A stretch of 64,000 nucleotides of DNA, from assembly GCF_000340215.1 (NCBI RefSeq), contig NW_006921533.1, positions 8,189,755-8,253,754 on the forward strand, given 5' to 3'. Of this stretch, positions 11,160-24,959 are shown one piece after another. The number at the start of each line of letters is the position of its first letter. The first letter of the stretch is position 1. The position numbers were made by a program, and so were the translations under genes. Origin of the DNA: Pseudocercospora fijiensis CIRAD86. Lineage: Eukaryota; Ascomycota; Dothideomycetes; Mycosphaerellales; Mycosphaerellaceae. The notes under the pieces were generated by a model. The model saw only the letters and a list, made by a program, of their open reading frames with translations, did not search any database and was not told where the DNA came from.

Positions 11160-12330
11160 TCAAGCGTGCTTCCGTGTCTCCACGAGTCCTCTCAGACCGG
11201 TCAATCCCACCCAGACAGCTTCTTCCGTTCTGATAGTGCGACTTCCCTGTCCTGGGACCAGATTAACCCAGCAATCAAAGAGGTCTGCAGCTTTCTGAAC
11301 GCCGGCAGCTTGCAGCTCCTTGTCCGCCTTCAATGCAGCTTCCAGTCCGGCGACACCTCCGAACACGACCAGCAAATGATTCCACGTCGGCTCCACGTGG
11401 TCAGGGCTGTCGTTCTGGATGATAGCACTGAGTGGTTTACCACGCTCGCTGGTACCGATGCTGACATCGTAGCCTCCATCAAAGGAACATTCGGTGAACA
11501 CAGAGCCGAGCGATGCTGCCTGCCTCACATTGTATCCCCAGTAATACCCAGCCGACTCGCGAGGCATCTCAGGTGACACCGCGGTACCCATAAAAAGGCC
11601 ATCCTGCGCGACGTCTGATTCCAGTTGCACAGTCACACGTGTATTGGAATCGAGTTCGACAGGTATAGAAACCTTCTGAGGCAGACCGCAGTCGACCAGA
11701 GTTCCTCCACTTCGCGCTGGACTGGTGGCTACACCCTCGCGAAACTCACACCACTCATCGCTGCGGAGATGATGGGGCATGTCTAAGCTTGGAAGAGCAC
11801 CAGCAGTTCGCAAGTCCGGATGCATAGGGAATAGAGCCTTTCTCAGATTCGGTGGAGTTTCCAAATACGTCAGAACATGATACAGGAAGAAGTTGGGATC
11901 CGCGAAAGCTGTGTAGCCATCACGCTCCGGCGGTCGAGTCTCGGCTTGGCCATCGTCAAACACCACGATCTCGTCGATGCAAAAGACTGCGCAAGCGCGT
12001 GCGATTTGGCCGGCGAGACTGGTCTTCTGATCGGGAGTGACGGCGCTGTTGGTGAAGCATGGTTAGCATTTCATATTGCCTTGCCTTGCGCGTAGCTCGG
12101 TGGGTTGGCTGTTGAAGCATACTTGGCTATTATGCTTCCAGGAAGTGCAATGCTCAGAGTGTGGCTTCGTCCACCTTCAGGTCGGAATACCGCTGAAGGC
12201 TTCGAAGTATCTGGATCCGATTTCGAGGCGTCGATGTTATCGTCTAGCGTCCGCTTCTTTTCAGATGTCAGATTATTTTTTTGATCTCTACGGCATTTTC
12301 AGGACTTACCTTTGACTTGTGAGGCGCCAT
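11160..12330 (-). CDS. Putative SPOUT-class RNA methyltransferase (C9orf114/SPOUT1 family)
   Basis: Three exons on the minus strand (12330-12310, 12256-12123, 12045-11160) give 346 residues. Both introns have clear signals: donors GTAAGT and GTATGC, and branch points CTGAC and CTAAC. The start is the ATG giving MAPHKSKKRTLDD. Landmarks of the putative RNA methyltransferase family (Pfam Methyltrn_RNA_3) are SHTLSIALPGSIIAN at residues 38-52, FCIDEIVVFDD at 73-83, GGVAGLE at 281-287 and PGQGSRTIRTEEA at 316-328. The last two form the knotted SAM-binding fold. Family members act on RNA, and the human homologue is also linked to mitotic spindles. The substrate here is unknown. An OB-fold-like insertion sits in the middle, as usual. 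Length and motifs look complete. Confidence 0.9.
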
Positions 12331-12825
12331 ATCATATTGTAAATGCGAAGTCGTGAATGGTGATGTTGTTGATTCCTAGCAAGGAGCAAAAGTTTGTTTG
12401 AATGTCGGTTGTGTCTGCCGATCTTCGGCCGAATGACCCCCGGAGCCTTGAGGCCATCAACATCAACATTGTTGCATTTTTCCCTCTACAACCTCCTTCG
12501 GAATACCCCCAAGATACGCTGAGACGTTGAAGCAGCGATCGGAAGAGTTGCTCACTATTTATTAGAATGGAAGTGCGACTATTCTTATGACTAGATTCGC
12601 TGCTTACCCAGCGGTTAGACTGCTCCTTCTGTCCTTACTAAGGCAATCTTGCGCCTATGACTGACAAATTGAGCATGCCACGGTGTACGTTGGCTACTCC
12701 GTTCCAGAATTCATGTATATATGAACGCTGTAAGACTCGACAACAGGCTCTTCCGTCTTTGTGGACCCATCTCGAACCTCGACGCTCACCGCTACTACTA
12801 GGATCACTACATAGGTCCCGTCCAT
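12331..12825. other. Intergenic, promoter of the SPOUT gene and 3' end of the Gal80-like gene
   Basis: This is 495 bases of unaltered unique DNA between two minus-strand genes. It would hold the methyltransferase promoter and the terminator of the Gal80-like gene. No coding frame or recognisable regulatory motif was found. Confidence 0.5.
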
Positions 12826-14144
12826 CTACTGCTCATATAAGATCCAATCCAGCTGTCCGTGGCGCCAAACAGCACTGTCAAAAGTTGCGCAGGACGCCTC
12901 CTCAACCCTACCTTCAGCATAAAGATCATACAGCTTCCCAACATTCCGAGACCTTGCAGCAATCACTTCTTGCCAATCTTCCCAAAGCCATTCAACGCTC
13001 TTCACCTCACCAGACGCGAAGTCATGAAGCTCAATGGGCACCGGGTAACTATTGGACTCTGACTGCAGAAATGGGCCTCTCTCACTAGTCACCCGGATTT
13101 CCGCGTTTTCGCAATTGATGGTCCAGATGAATGGGAGAGTTCCTGGGAAAGGAGGACCTTTACGGAAGTTGACGATCTTTACAGCATTTATCAGTAAATG
13201 CTTACTGAAGGACAAAGCTTCCTTATCACTCACAAGACTGGCTCCTTTCGCGACACGGCTTGATGCCTGCAGAGTTCCGTGTATAGACAGGAGGTCGGGA
13301 ACGTCAGAAGTGTACTTTCCCTTCACTTTTCCATCCGCGCCATTGATCCTCTGTTCAGGATGTTGGATCTGGGAGTGAGAATGGAAGCTTTCGAATTCTC
13401 CTAGGACCGAATGAACGAAATCTATCACTATTGCATTGCATATTAGCCGCCAGCCAGCCAGCCTGCCAAAAGCGACCAGGAAGGAGCCTTACTATGCCCG
13501 AAAGCAATCGTGATTGGATTCCCACCGACTTTCTTCTCGAGAAAATACGCCAGACCTTCGGAAATCGAGTCGCGGTTACTGTACAGGGTGAAAGCCTGCA
13601 GCGAACTACTCAAAACTTTGCCGACATGTCCAGATGTGAGAAGTTCTCTCAACTTGACCGACACAGGCCCAACGCGTGCTTGGAGACCAACGAGCGTGCG
13701 CGATCCACTCTTGCGTGCAAGTCCTGCAAGCTCAGTGGCTCTTTGCAGATTTTCTGCTAATGGCCACTCCACGAATACAGCTTTGCCGGCTTCGATACTA
13801 GGCTTGATGGTGTCGTAGTGGACGTCAACACGGGTTGTGCAGACGACGAGGTCGATGTCTTCATCTTTGGCGAGATCTTCTGCTGAACCGTAGGCTTTGG
13901 TATCTGGAGGTAGGTTGTAAATTTCGATGGCGCGCTTGGCGGCGTCAACGCTGGAGTTCAATAGGGCTTTGATCTCGAATCGATCTCGACCTCGCTTAGA
14001 TAGCAGGTATGGAAGATGTCCATCGCTGGCACTTGTCAGCATGTTGACTGTTGTTGAGCATCAACAAACTGTTCCCCCACACCGTGCCCAAGATGTCTTC
14101 GCCGACTTGGAAAGCCCGATCAATGCTATTCTGATCGGTGCCAT
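12826..14144 (-). CDS. Gal80-like Gfo/Idh/MocA-family oxidoreductase
   Basis: Three minus-strand exons (14144-14083, 14031-13493, 13427-12826) give 400 residues. The second intron is clear (donor GTAAGG, 65 bases). The first (51 bases, donor GTGTGG) is less certain but keeps the frame. The N-terminus MAPIRIALIGLSKSAKTSW is a dinucleotide-binding Rossmann start. Further family landmarks are LPYLLS near residue 26, DLVVCTTRVDVHY near 81-93, EWPLAEN at 109-115, GGNPITIAFGH around the second splice site, and EWLWEDWQ in the C-terminal sheet domain. Gal80-type proteins use this fold either as sugar dehydrogenases or as NAD-sensing repressors. In filamentous fungi most members are probably enzymes, so regulation is only a possibility. 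It shares a divergent promoter with a putative acetate-family transporter. Confidence 0.9.
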
Positions 14145-15005
14145 TCTTACGAGCAGGAATGTCAGTCACTTCATGCAATCGGTCTTCTGTCGAGAGACGG
14201 GCTTATTATACTTCATGATTCTGGGTGCTCGTTGCATTTGTCAGCCCACAGACGATTCAGCTTTCAAAGCAGTCTCCTGTCACACAAGCATCAAGCGATC
14301 AAGATCCGAAGACCGCCTTTGTGCATTTTTCCTGCATTAATTCTTGTCCATCTTGATGCAAAAGGTGCAAAGCATCCGAGGGCAGCCCAAGCAACACCGC
14401 TGGCGACCGCATTGCGTGCGCCTCATCCGCACAGCATGCGCTCACATGCGTTCTCTCAGCTCAGCTCTCGCACACCATCCGTCTGCTTCCTTCCCTCAGA
14501 CATCTTCATTCACGAGCAACAAACAGTGCATATACCATTCCCTCTCTTCCAAACCCTCCCAAAACGCCTCGGTATATCACCGCCGATCACTGCCAATCCT
14601 GGTATCAGCTTCAACAAGACCAATTCTCCTGATATTTAGCCTGTGAATTCCTCTTGATCAATAACCGTTTTATCGAACGATTGTGTATTTATGACTTGTT
14701 ACAGGGATCTCAAGCATTCCCGTTTGATCCCGTCCGGAGATAGACTTCGGGAAGCCTCACGACTGAACATCCGCACTACCTGCCTACCCCAGATTGCGTG
14801 CTTTCTCCCATCCATGACCATCGAGTAGAGTTCAGTAGTCTTGCAGGTGTCGCTTTTGAAGATGACGAGTAGGATGCTGTGAAAGCAAAGTGTGCAGTTG
14901 ACGCCATACCATAGAGACATTCAAAAAGCCTCACGAAGGTCCTCAGATTCTTTCAATCCCATTGTCTTTTTCCCTCCTGCTTGTTGTATTTCCACCACAG
15001 CCATC
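14145..15005. promoter_or_regulatory. Divergent promoter region, Gal80-like gene and acetate-transporter-family gene
   Basis: These 861 bases separate the start codons of two divergently transcribed genes, so both promoters must lie here. The plus-strand part just before the second start is pyrimidine-rich (14960-15003), as in many fungal leaders. Open frames at 14232-14646 have no domain and look like chance. No specific binding motif was identified. Confidence 0.55.
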
Positions 15006-15945
15006 ATGACCCACGAAACCCGCATCGAGCAACTCGAAGATCTCAAAAACATCTCAACCAACGCCGACTTCTACGAGAAGCTCGCATCCGGCCGGATCGC
15101 GACTTCAGAGGCTTCCGCATCGACGATATCTGGTGATGTCGCAAGCAAAACTTTTGCGCAACCGTACTGCGTCCCCGTGCCGATAACGTTGAAAGCGCAG
15201 CTGGGAAGTCCTACGGCTTTGGGAATTGGGGCGTTCGCTACTACGCTGACGACGTTGTCGTTCGCTTTGATGGGGTTTCGTGGAGTTACGGTTACGAATG
15301 CTTTTGTGGGGAATTTCTTCGCGGTGGCGGGGATTGGGATGGTGGGTATTATTATTTTTCTCTTGTCGTGCCGCATGTGGGATGCTGACGTTCTCTTCAA
15401 GGCGGTTTCGGCTAACTGGGAGCTGGTGCTTGGAAACACGTATGCGTACACGGTCTTGTTCGCTTTCGGGATGTTCTATCTCGGACTTGGAGTTATCGTG
15501 ACGCCGTATTTTGGTGTTGCTGAATCGTATGGCGGCGCGCATACACCAGAGTATAACAATGCACTGGGGTTTTTTGTTCTCAGTAAGTCTCGATTTTCCT
15601 GCACGATGCTCGTGTCCCAGCGGCTGCTAACGATGGCGTATAGTGTGGGCTGTGTGGAACCTCTTCTTCTTGATAGGAAGCCTGCCGCTCAATCTTGTGT
15701 ACATTGGCATTTTCTTTACGGTGCAGATGGCCTTCACTCTCGCTGCTGCTGCGTATTTCTTGGCCGCGGATGGTGAAGCTGAGACCGCTAGCGCTGTGAA
15801 CACTGCTGCTGGAGCTTTTGCGTTTGCATCAGGTATGCTAGGCTATTACACCGTAGCTAACCTTATGTGCGCGGAATGCTTGCATTTCAGCTTCCCGATG
15901 GGTGATACAAGTCGGTTCTTCAGGAAGAAGCAGAAGAGCGCATAG
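15006..15945 (+). CDS. GPR1/FUN34/YaaH (acetate transporter) family membrane protein
   Basis: Two exons (15006-15582, 15644-15945) give 292 residues. The intron has donor GTAAGT, branch GCTAAC and acceptor TATAG, and splits an ATG codon. A hydrophilic N-terminus (MTHETRIEQLEDLKN) precedes six predicted membrane segments, starting at ALGIGAFATTLTTLSFALMG (residues 71-90) and ending before FPMGDTSRFF. Family members transport acetate/succinate or ammonium across the plasma membrane. The family signature, usually NPxPLGL, is here GSPTALGI (67-74), so the Asn and the second Pro are missing and the substrate may differ. An upstream in-frame ATG at 14892 would add a poor leader, so 15006 is preferred. 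An intron-like stretch in the last segment is treated as coding because it completes the sixth helix. Confidence 0.88.
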
Positions 15946-18900
15946 GAGGCGGATAAGAAGGGGGCTGTCGCGAGGAGATGGAATAATGATCGATCCTAGA
16001 GATAGAAAAGTTATTTGTGAACGTCACTTGCCAACGATCAATTCCTTATTCTCATCCAGAACTGCCGTGGGTGTCATCAGTGCCTCTGTCATAAACCGCG
16101 TTCAATACTGCCGATTTGACGAGCCGTCGTGACGGTGATTCGAAGGTCTGGCTGCGGAAGCATTGACATGGGAAGAACAACTCAAGCAACTGCAGAAGGC
16201 GCAGTACATGCAAACCTGCCACCTCATGGAGCCGCTTGTATGCTCGCACAGCTCAGGATGGCTTTCCCATCAGAATCGGGCGAGGTGGCAGAAGGCCGAT
16301 GCTCGGGTGCCTGACAAAGGGATCAACAGGCTCGTGCATTTGAGTCTTTCATTTCCGCCGCCGGAGACAGCTCCGCGCCAGAACCACTCTTCGATTCAAG
16401 ATACGCCCAAACCTCCGCCTGTACCACGTTTGCATGCTTGTCGAAGTCCGAAATCCTCGATCGCTCGAGATATCATATGACTTGGAGCCTTTGTGAGGCC
16501 GACTACAATCACATGCCGCTTTACCAATCTCGAGCCATTCAGTTGTTCGATTCCTCCGACGCAGCAGAGCCCACGAAATCTAGACCTTAGACCAGCGCCT
16601 TCAGGCGGCGTCCATGGAAAAGCGAAAAGCGCATGCTTGATACTCACCAGCGGAGCTCGGATCAAACAGAGAAATAGACCAGCTTAATGCGGGCTATGAG
16701 AAGAAAGGGGTGCATATGTGGTGGAGGTGAAGAGCTAGGACCCAAGGACGAAGAGCCTCGTGTTGCTCGGGATGGAGGATCATTGTGGCATTCTGGCCTA
16801 GATACCAACCATGTACAGCACGCGATGCTCCTCATGCTGGTCTCGGATTGAGTGTCGATGATCGAAGATCATCCAAAAAGCTGCTATCTGCATCGCAAAC
16901 CGTCATGCTCCGGGCAAAGGCGACGCCTTCTTCAGAGCACCGCAGACATGAGCGCCTCCTCGCAAGATTGCAATATTGGAGGTCTGACAGCCGCGTCTGT
17001 ACCTACCAGTTCTGGGAGCCTATTTTGTTGGCAATCAAAAGCTGCCAATCCGCTAGCAGCAGATAACATCCGGCCATACTATGCAGTTCGAGCAGAAGGG
17101 CTTGCCATTCCGCCTTCGAGCGTCGATTGCTGGCAGCGAAAGGAGACGGTATACGATGCCGCGGGAGCTGGAATGAGCCCAAGCCAGCAAAAGAGACCAC
17201 CTCAAGCAGACAAGAGTCTGCTATATGGGCATGGTGCCGGAATGTGCCGATCTGAAATGCTCCGCTCATAGACCCCGGTTCTCTCAAGGTCTGGCGAAGG
17301 CCTCTGCATCCAGATATGCGGTACCGCAAACACACTTGCGACAGATCCTAGCGATCGCATTACGGGTGACTGGTGTCGTCCTTCGATCGAGTTGGAGTGG
17401 AATTCAAGTCCTGTCCCAAGCATTCTGCCAGAAGAACGCTCGGTCTCGCTGGTCAATTGAAGCAGCATGACACTCGGTACATCCCAGGCAGGTCGACCTT
17501 CCGAACCATTTTCGTCTACAGCTCTGGAAGACGATGCGATGTGGTTTATGGCATGTCTTGTAGAATGACTTTGCCTTCGTCCACACGCAGTGATCATGAA
17601 GGATATTGGGTTGATGTCTATCGATTCGGAGAAGCAGAATTGCCGCAGGTCGAGCGCAAAATGCCTCATTCGGACAGAACACTTGAGCAGCATGAGTCTG
17701 AGCTTCCTCAATGGAGCATTCTTGGGCGAATGCCACAACGATATCATCAGACCGTTCGGGCTGCGAATCAGACGTTCTGCGAACAGCTTTGACTGCAAGC
17801 GGCGGTGGTACTCATGTTCCACAATACCACCTCTCAACGGCGCAGTGTAGCAGTCTGAATTGCGATCAAGGCGTGCTCAGAAGATTCTCAAGCATGTGGC
17901 CGCACGCTTCCAGCCCAATGTCAGACCAGCAATGAATTGAGTTCTTGTCGAGTAAGCAAGACGAGGGGAGACGAAAAGCTTTTGTCCCACACTGGAGCTT
18001 TTCGCAGCCTGTGCTATTGTCCAACCCATCGACCGGCTCGAAGGGTTGAGTGTGTTCACCGCATGGTGTTACGCAGTGGCCCTCGATCGTGGGCAGAGAA
18101 AGGTACCGCCGACCGAGTGGTATCCGTTGGCTCGTGGCAGGCTCCTCTCCGCTCTCGGCCGACAAACCATATTCCCTGCTCTTTCTTGATGCCGCCACGA
18201 GCTGGTCACTCATTGCAGGCCCAGCGATCGACCAGTTCCGACGCTGCACAACCTCCTCTTGTCTTCCTCGCGCCTTTGTCGAGCCATCTGTTATCTTGAA
18301 GCTTGAGCAAGGCTTTCCATGGTCCGTATCCCCCACAGATTCTCATCCTGCCTGCTCTGCATCTTTGAGTTGGCTCAGGATGGCCTGGTAGCTTTGCTCA
18401 TTGCACTGCACAAAAGCAGTCGTCCGGCTCAGGCGGATTCAAAGTGCGGCTTGGGAGGTTGTCGAAGCTGCAAGACAATGCTCGATGATGGCGGAAGCGC
18501 TTTGGAAGATGACGATTCTGTGTCTCTCGCTCTCTCAATCGTTTCCTCTGCCTCATTATCCTTGACGTTTATCGAACGGAGCTCTGAGTGCGCACTCGTT
18601 GAGATACATCGGTGTGTGCCCCTCGTGAAGGAGCGACCTGTCGAGAAGATGGCGGGATTTCGTTGCAGCGGCCTTGCGCGAGAGGAATCACCATGTTCGA
18701 GACTGGTCGACTCATGCTATTGCATCTAGGCATTGCGTCTGCGTCTGTGAGAAATAGCAATCTGGCCGTTGGAATGGAGAGGCTCAAGACTCCGCCGGAA
18801 GACATCAAGTCAGGGAAGCTTCGGCATTGCTGTACGGAAGGAAGATCACAACGCAAGGAGAACAAGACAAAACAAATTCGCAACGATATTGCTATTTGGC

Positions 18901-19800
18901 AGCTATCTGCTCAAAGACTGGCAATGATGATGGGCTTTGCTATCCCTTCTATCATCCAGCCTCAGCTTCTGTTGCTCCCCAAAGCTGGTCGAGAAGGCAG
19001 CGGAGGCCAGTGGCAGCACATGCCACGATTCTGCATGCCATCTGCGTTATAGCAGCTGTACGGTCATAACCGCTTTGTTCTTCGCTCCGTCACAGATTGC
19101 TGTTGCTGTTGCGCCTCATCCAGGCCTTCGTGTGCATGCAGGACCAAAGCCATCAGCGTCCTCCCTCTCCAGCGTCGATGCTATGCTTCGCAGGCTTGAG
19201 ATCTGGCGAATCTTCCCAATCGCCGTATCATCTGGCGCAAGTGCATCTGCCGCAATAAGCCTGCTGTCGCGGGCAAGCTTGGGAGTGATAATTTTCACGG
19301 CCAGCTCAAGGCGATTAGCCAGCCTCTTTACTGCTGGGCTGTCGCTAGTTCTTGTCGGACTGATGCCACATTGGAGACTGTACCTTGCTACATGCCTTGC
19401 TGGCCAAAGCCTCAGATGTTCCTGCATGTCGTTCCGGCTCTCAGCACGCACGACAATGAATAGTCAAGCTGAGACCGGTGGCTGTCCATCAGCACTGCAA
19501 TGGCTATGCTTCTATCGAACCTACGCTTCCTCTGGCTACATAAGAAGCTCTGTCTTGTCTTGTAGGACATGTAGGTAAAGCCTCCCATTGTCATTGTCAT
19601 CTCTCTTGGCCTGGACCCCTCCATAGGCCTGCTGCAGCCGTTGCCTGGGTGTGTCATGCTCGCGTGAAGGAAGCTGCGGGCACTGCCGCCTCGCCGCGAG
19701 ATCAAAATCTTCTCACACCGGCCTCCACTCTTCCTTCCGCACACCCACACAAGAAAAGTACGTATACCCCCATCATGCCCCTTATTGACGTTCATACAGC
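15946..19800. other. 3.9-kb non-RIP stretch without a supported gene
   Basis: Base composition is like that of the genes, with normal CpA and TpG. Many overlapping open frames of 60-210 codons occur on both strands (for example minus 17202-17837, plus 18937-19578), but none has a domain, consistent splice signals or protein-like composition. It may hold long UTRs, non-coding transcripts or a decayed gene. I see no repeat or transposon relic in it. Confidence 0.45.
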
Positions 19801-19809
19801 AAGCACAAA

Positions 19810-21935
19810 GTGATAGCAGCAAGTTCTGATGGCCGCCTTTGCCTGGATTGGCTCAGCCTGACCAAGGTGATTGAGCGCCTCGCGGCAAACTGGGCCTGGA
19901 CCTGGACTCATCCAGCGCCGGCCTTCTATGGCTGTCAGGTAAGCAGTATCATCCCTTCACGTCCACCATCACCATCATCTGCTGACACACGCTCACAGTA
20001 TCAGCAATATGCTGTGCGTTGCGTTGTCGCGCTTCGACTCCGAGTGGCAGTCACCACCACCGAGTCAGCCGCCTGCCAGCCACGGCTCACGCTGGCTGGC
20101 AAAACAAACCTGGTGAGCATTCTCCGCTTCCTCTCGATAGTTTTATCCACTGACACGCTTCACAGCGACAGCCAACTTCTGCGCATCACGCTGCAACACC
20201 GTGGCGACTCGTCACCCTGCTTCAGCACCGAGCAGCTGCGGTGAGGTGAGGAATCACTCAAGCCTTTCACGCCCGTCCACCGAGTATCGATCCACTTGGT
20301 GAGTATCTCGACCACTTCACGTCGCAACATTCAGCTGACCTAGCTTCGCAGCGCCTACAGTACTCTATGCAGTGGTCTGTCCTTTCAGGTCTGCTAAGCA
20401 CTGCCTCGCATCGCTGAGCTGGCGTTTCTGACGGCACACATCTCGTCGAGATGGTGATGCTCGATGCACCTGCTGGGCAAGCCAATGGCCGTCTGCTGCC
20501 ACACGAGCTACAATGCCACGTTCCGCTGCATTCTGCTGTGGGTCTATTCAAGCCTCATTTTCGACTTTGACACGCAAGAAGCACCAGTCACGTCAATTTT
20601 CGCACCACAGTCTGCTCGGCGCTCTCCACAACACCACAAAAGGCATGAAAGCCCGAGCACTGCTTCAGCTTTCGGCCTTGCTGCGATCATCAAGGGCTGC
20701 ATGCCACCTCCAGCAACAGAAGCCAGCACACAGCAAGCGCAATATTTGAACCATCTACAACATCCCCAGACACCGTGCACATCGGCCAAAGATGTTCCCA
20801 TCTGGCGCCACCTCGGAGCTTGCACCTTCCTATTTGGGCACTGCTCGCGCAAGGCTGTGCCAAGCTTGCACCAGATTCGCCAAGCACTCCAAATGCACCT
20901 CCTCCTCCGCGCCAAGCCGTGTCGAGCACGCCAGCAGGAAGCTGCGTCTCTCCACTTGGCTGCCACTGCCATCATCTTTCAGTGGCACGCGCATCCTCAA
21001 GACAAGAGACGCCTACACTCCGTCCCAACTGCTCGCTATTTCGTCAAGGCGTTCGTCTGTCCAGACAGCCTTCGCAGAGAGGCTTGCAGCAGTCTTCACA
21101 TCGACATGCACTTTCAAGCTCACCACTCGGTGCATTGGCAGTTCCTACACTTCAGCCTTGGGCCTACAGCAGCGGTGTCTGGCACAGTCCACACGTGCCT
21201 CATGCTCAGATGCTCCATCAAAGGCACGCAGCTCCTCTCAGGACTAGCACTCGCCTTGAGCAGGCTCAGATGGCTCTCACACCACGCCTCGAGCCGTCTG
21301 GCAAGCCATGCGAGTTCGTACACCCACAGCATTCAGCAGATCCAGCCATCATTCTCGCTGGTGTCAAGCGCTCAGCCTGCCTCAACGCTGCCTTACCACT
21401 GCAGAGGCGTAGCTGCATGCTATTTCACGGTCAGCTCGCTCGCCTCCTTCGAACGCGGTGGCTGCAGTCACTTTACTGGCATCAGTGTGGCGACAAGTTC
21501 ACTGCAACTTCGCCAAACGTCGAGCAGATAACAAGGCTCCCTCCTCACGCCTGCTCCAGCGCAAGAAGTCTCATTTGGACTCTGCTCTGCATCACGTGCG
21601 GCAGCGAGAAGTTTCTGCGCTCACCTCCGAGCTCGCCGAACGCGCGCCTGCCTTCAGTCGCTCCAGGGTCCACTTCACCGGTCAGAGGTGCCTGCTGTTT
21701 CTTCAGCAGCTCCATCGACTTTCTTCGACTTCCATCCACCCACGTTTGTCTCAACAAACATCCGAGCTCCTTCGAGGCCTCTTCGACGCACGTCCGCCTT
21801 TGACACCAAAGGCCCCAGAACTTGCGAGCGCTATCACTTTGTGCTTGCTGTTGCTCCACGCGACGCGGTACATCTCAGAACGGGTCCGAGCTTTTTTCCA
21901 GTCTGAGCTTCTGCTGACTTTTTCTACTTAAACAG
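19810..21935 (+). ncRNA. Possible spliced leader or non-coding transcript upstream of the DEAD-box gene
   Basis: Well-formed plus-strand introns are visible. The first is about 19939-19999 (GTAAGC, CTGACAC, ACAG). The second is about 20113-20165 (GTGAGC, CTGACAC, CACAG). The third is about 20300-20350 (GTGAGT, GCTGACC, GCAG). A further acceptor is at 21914-21935 (CTGAC, AAACAG). The sequence between is C-rich and has long open frames in all three plus frames because stops are rare, but none resembles a protein. A long multi-intron 5' leader of the downstream helicase gene, or an independent non-coding RNA, would fit. Transcript data would decide. Confidence 0.35.
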
Positions 21936-22170
21936 TGCCCGCGCCATCACAGTCTGGTGAAGACAAGAACCTCCAACCACACGAAGGCAACCCAGACCAC
22001 TGGAAGCGCAATCCTCTCGGCAGACGCTATCAATTCGGCGGACTGTCCAATCCATTCCGCAACGTTGACTTCGAGAATCCCTCTGTTCAAGGCAACGAGG
22101 ATCTCCACGACACTGCATCAGAGTCATCTGAGTCATCTGCATCGTCTGCATCATCCCCATCAACCCCACC

Positions 22171-24281
<2,111 letters not shown>

Positions 24282-24439
24282 GTGCTTCAGCTTACACACA
24301 CACATACGACATGGTCCTCTTGGGCCAGCATGCATACCAAAGCACCGCACAGCGGTTGCTCTATGACTTCGTGAGATGCATTGAGGCGCGCTGCGACCTC
24401 TAAAAGCATTGGACATGAGATACGAATACCACACAGAAA

Positions 24440-24536
24440 ATGGTACGAGAGCTGTACCATAGAAAACCACAAAAAAAGAGACTCGGATAGCAGAGAAGAT
24501 GGTACGATAGCGGTACCATAGCGAACCACAAAAAAT
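24440..24536 (+). repeat. Two-copy repeat with internal GGTAC palindromes in the helicase 3' flank
   Basis: Copies at 24440-24476 and 24499-24536 each contain ATGGTAC, about 7 bases, GTACCAT, then an A-rich run. Each copy can form a short hairpin. The copies differ by a few substitutions and lie about 59 bases apart, downstream of the helicase stop codon. Confidence 0.6.
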
Positions 24537-24959
24537 GAGAACTGGTTTCTCCCAAAAACTCCTTCCTTCCCTTCTCCGCTCAATTTAGCTTCGCGTTCTT
24601 CAATCCCTCTTCACCGCCTTCTGTTGTTGCTCAGTTCATGCACTCTGATGTACTTCATGCTCGCGATCCGTAACAACTGCCTGCCTCATCAAGGTTCGTG
24701 GTGCTTGCTCTGCAGTTCACGGTCTTTCAACGTGTTCTGCAGACTTGGCATGCTCATCAAAGGCAGTCGCGTACTTCCACAAGTATGTATAAGTGAGAAG
24801 GATGAGTGTAAGAGCTCACGATGCTTCGAAGGGCTCGGTATGCATTGTGTCCCCCCCAAGTACGTATAAAAATCTATGAGCGACATCATTGAGATCTATG
24901 GGCGTACAGCGTGCAATGAAAATTACTGTTCTTTAACACGTCCTTACAATCAAGATTGA

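Noticed and set aside
17202..19822. Frames of 130-213 codons on both strands
   Set aside because: They overlap each other, lack domains and splice context, and have compositions typical of chance translations.
20464..21803. Open frames of 342 and 355 codons on the plus strand
   Set aside because: All three plus frames are open here because the DNA is C-rich and stop-poor. The predicted proteins have no domain and are interrupted by good splice signals nearby.
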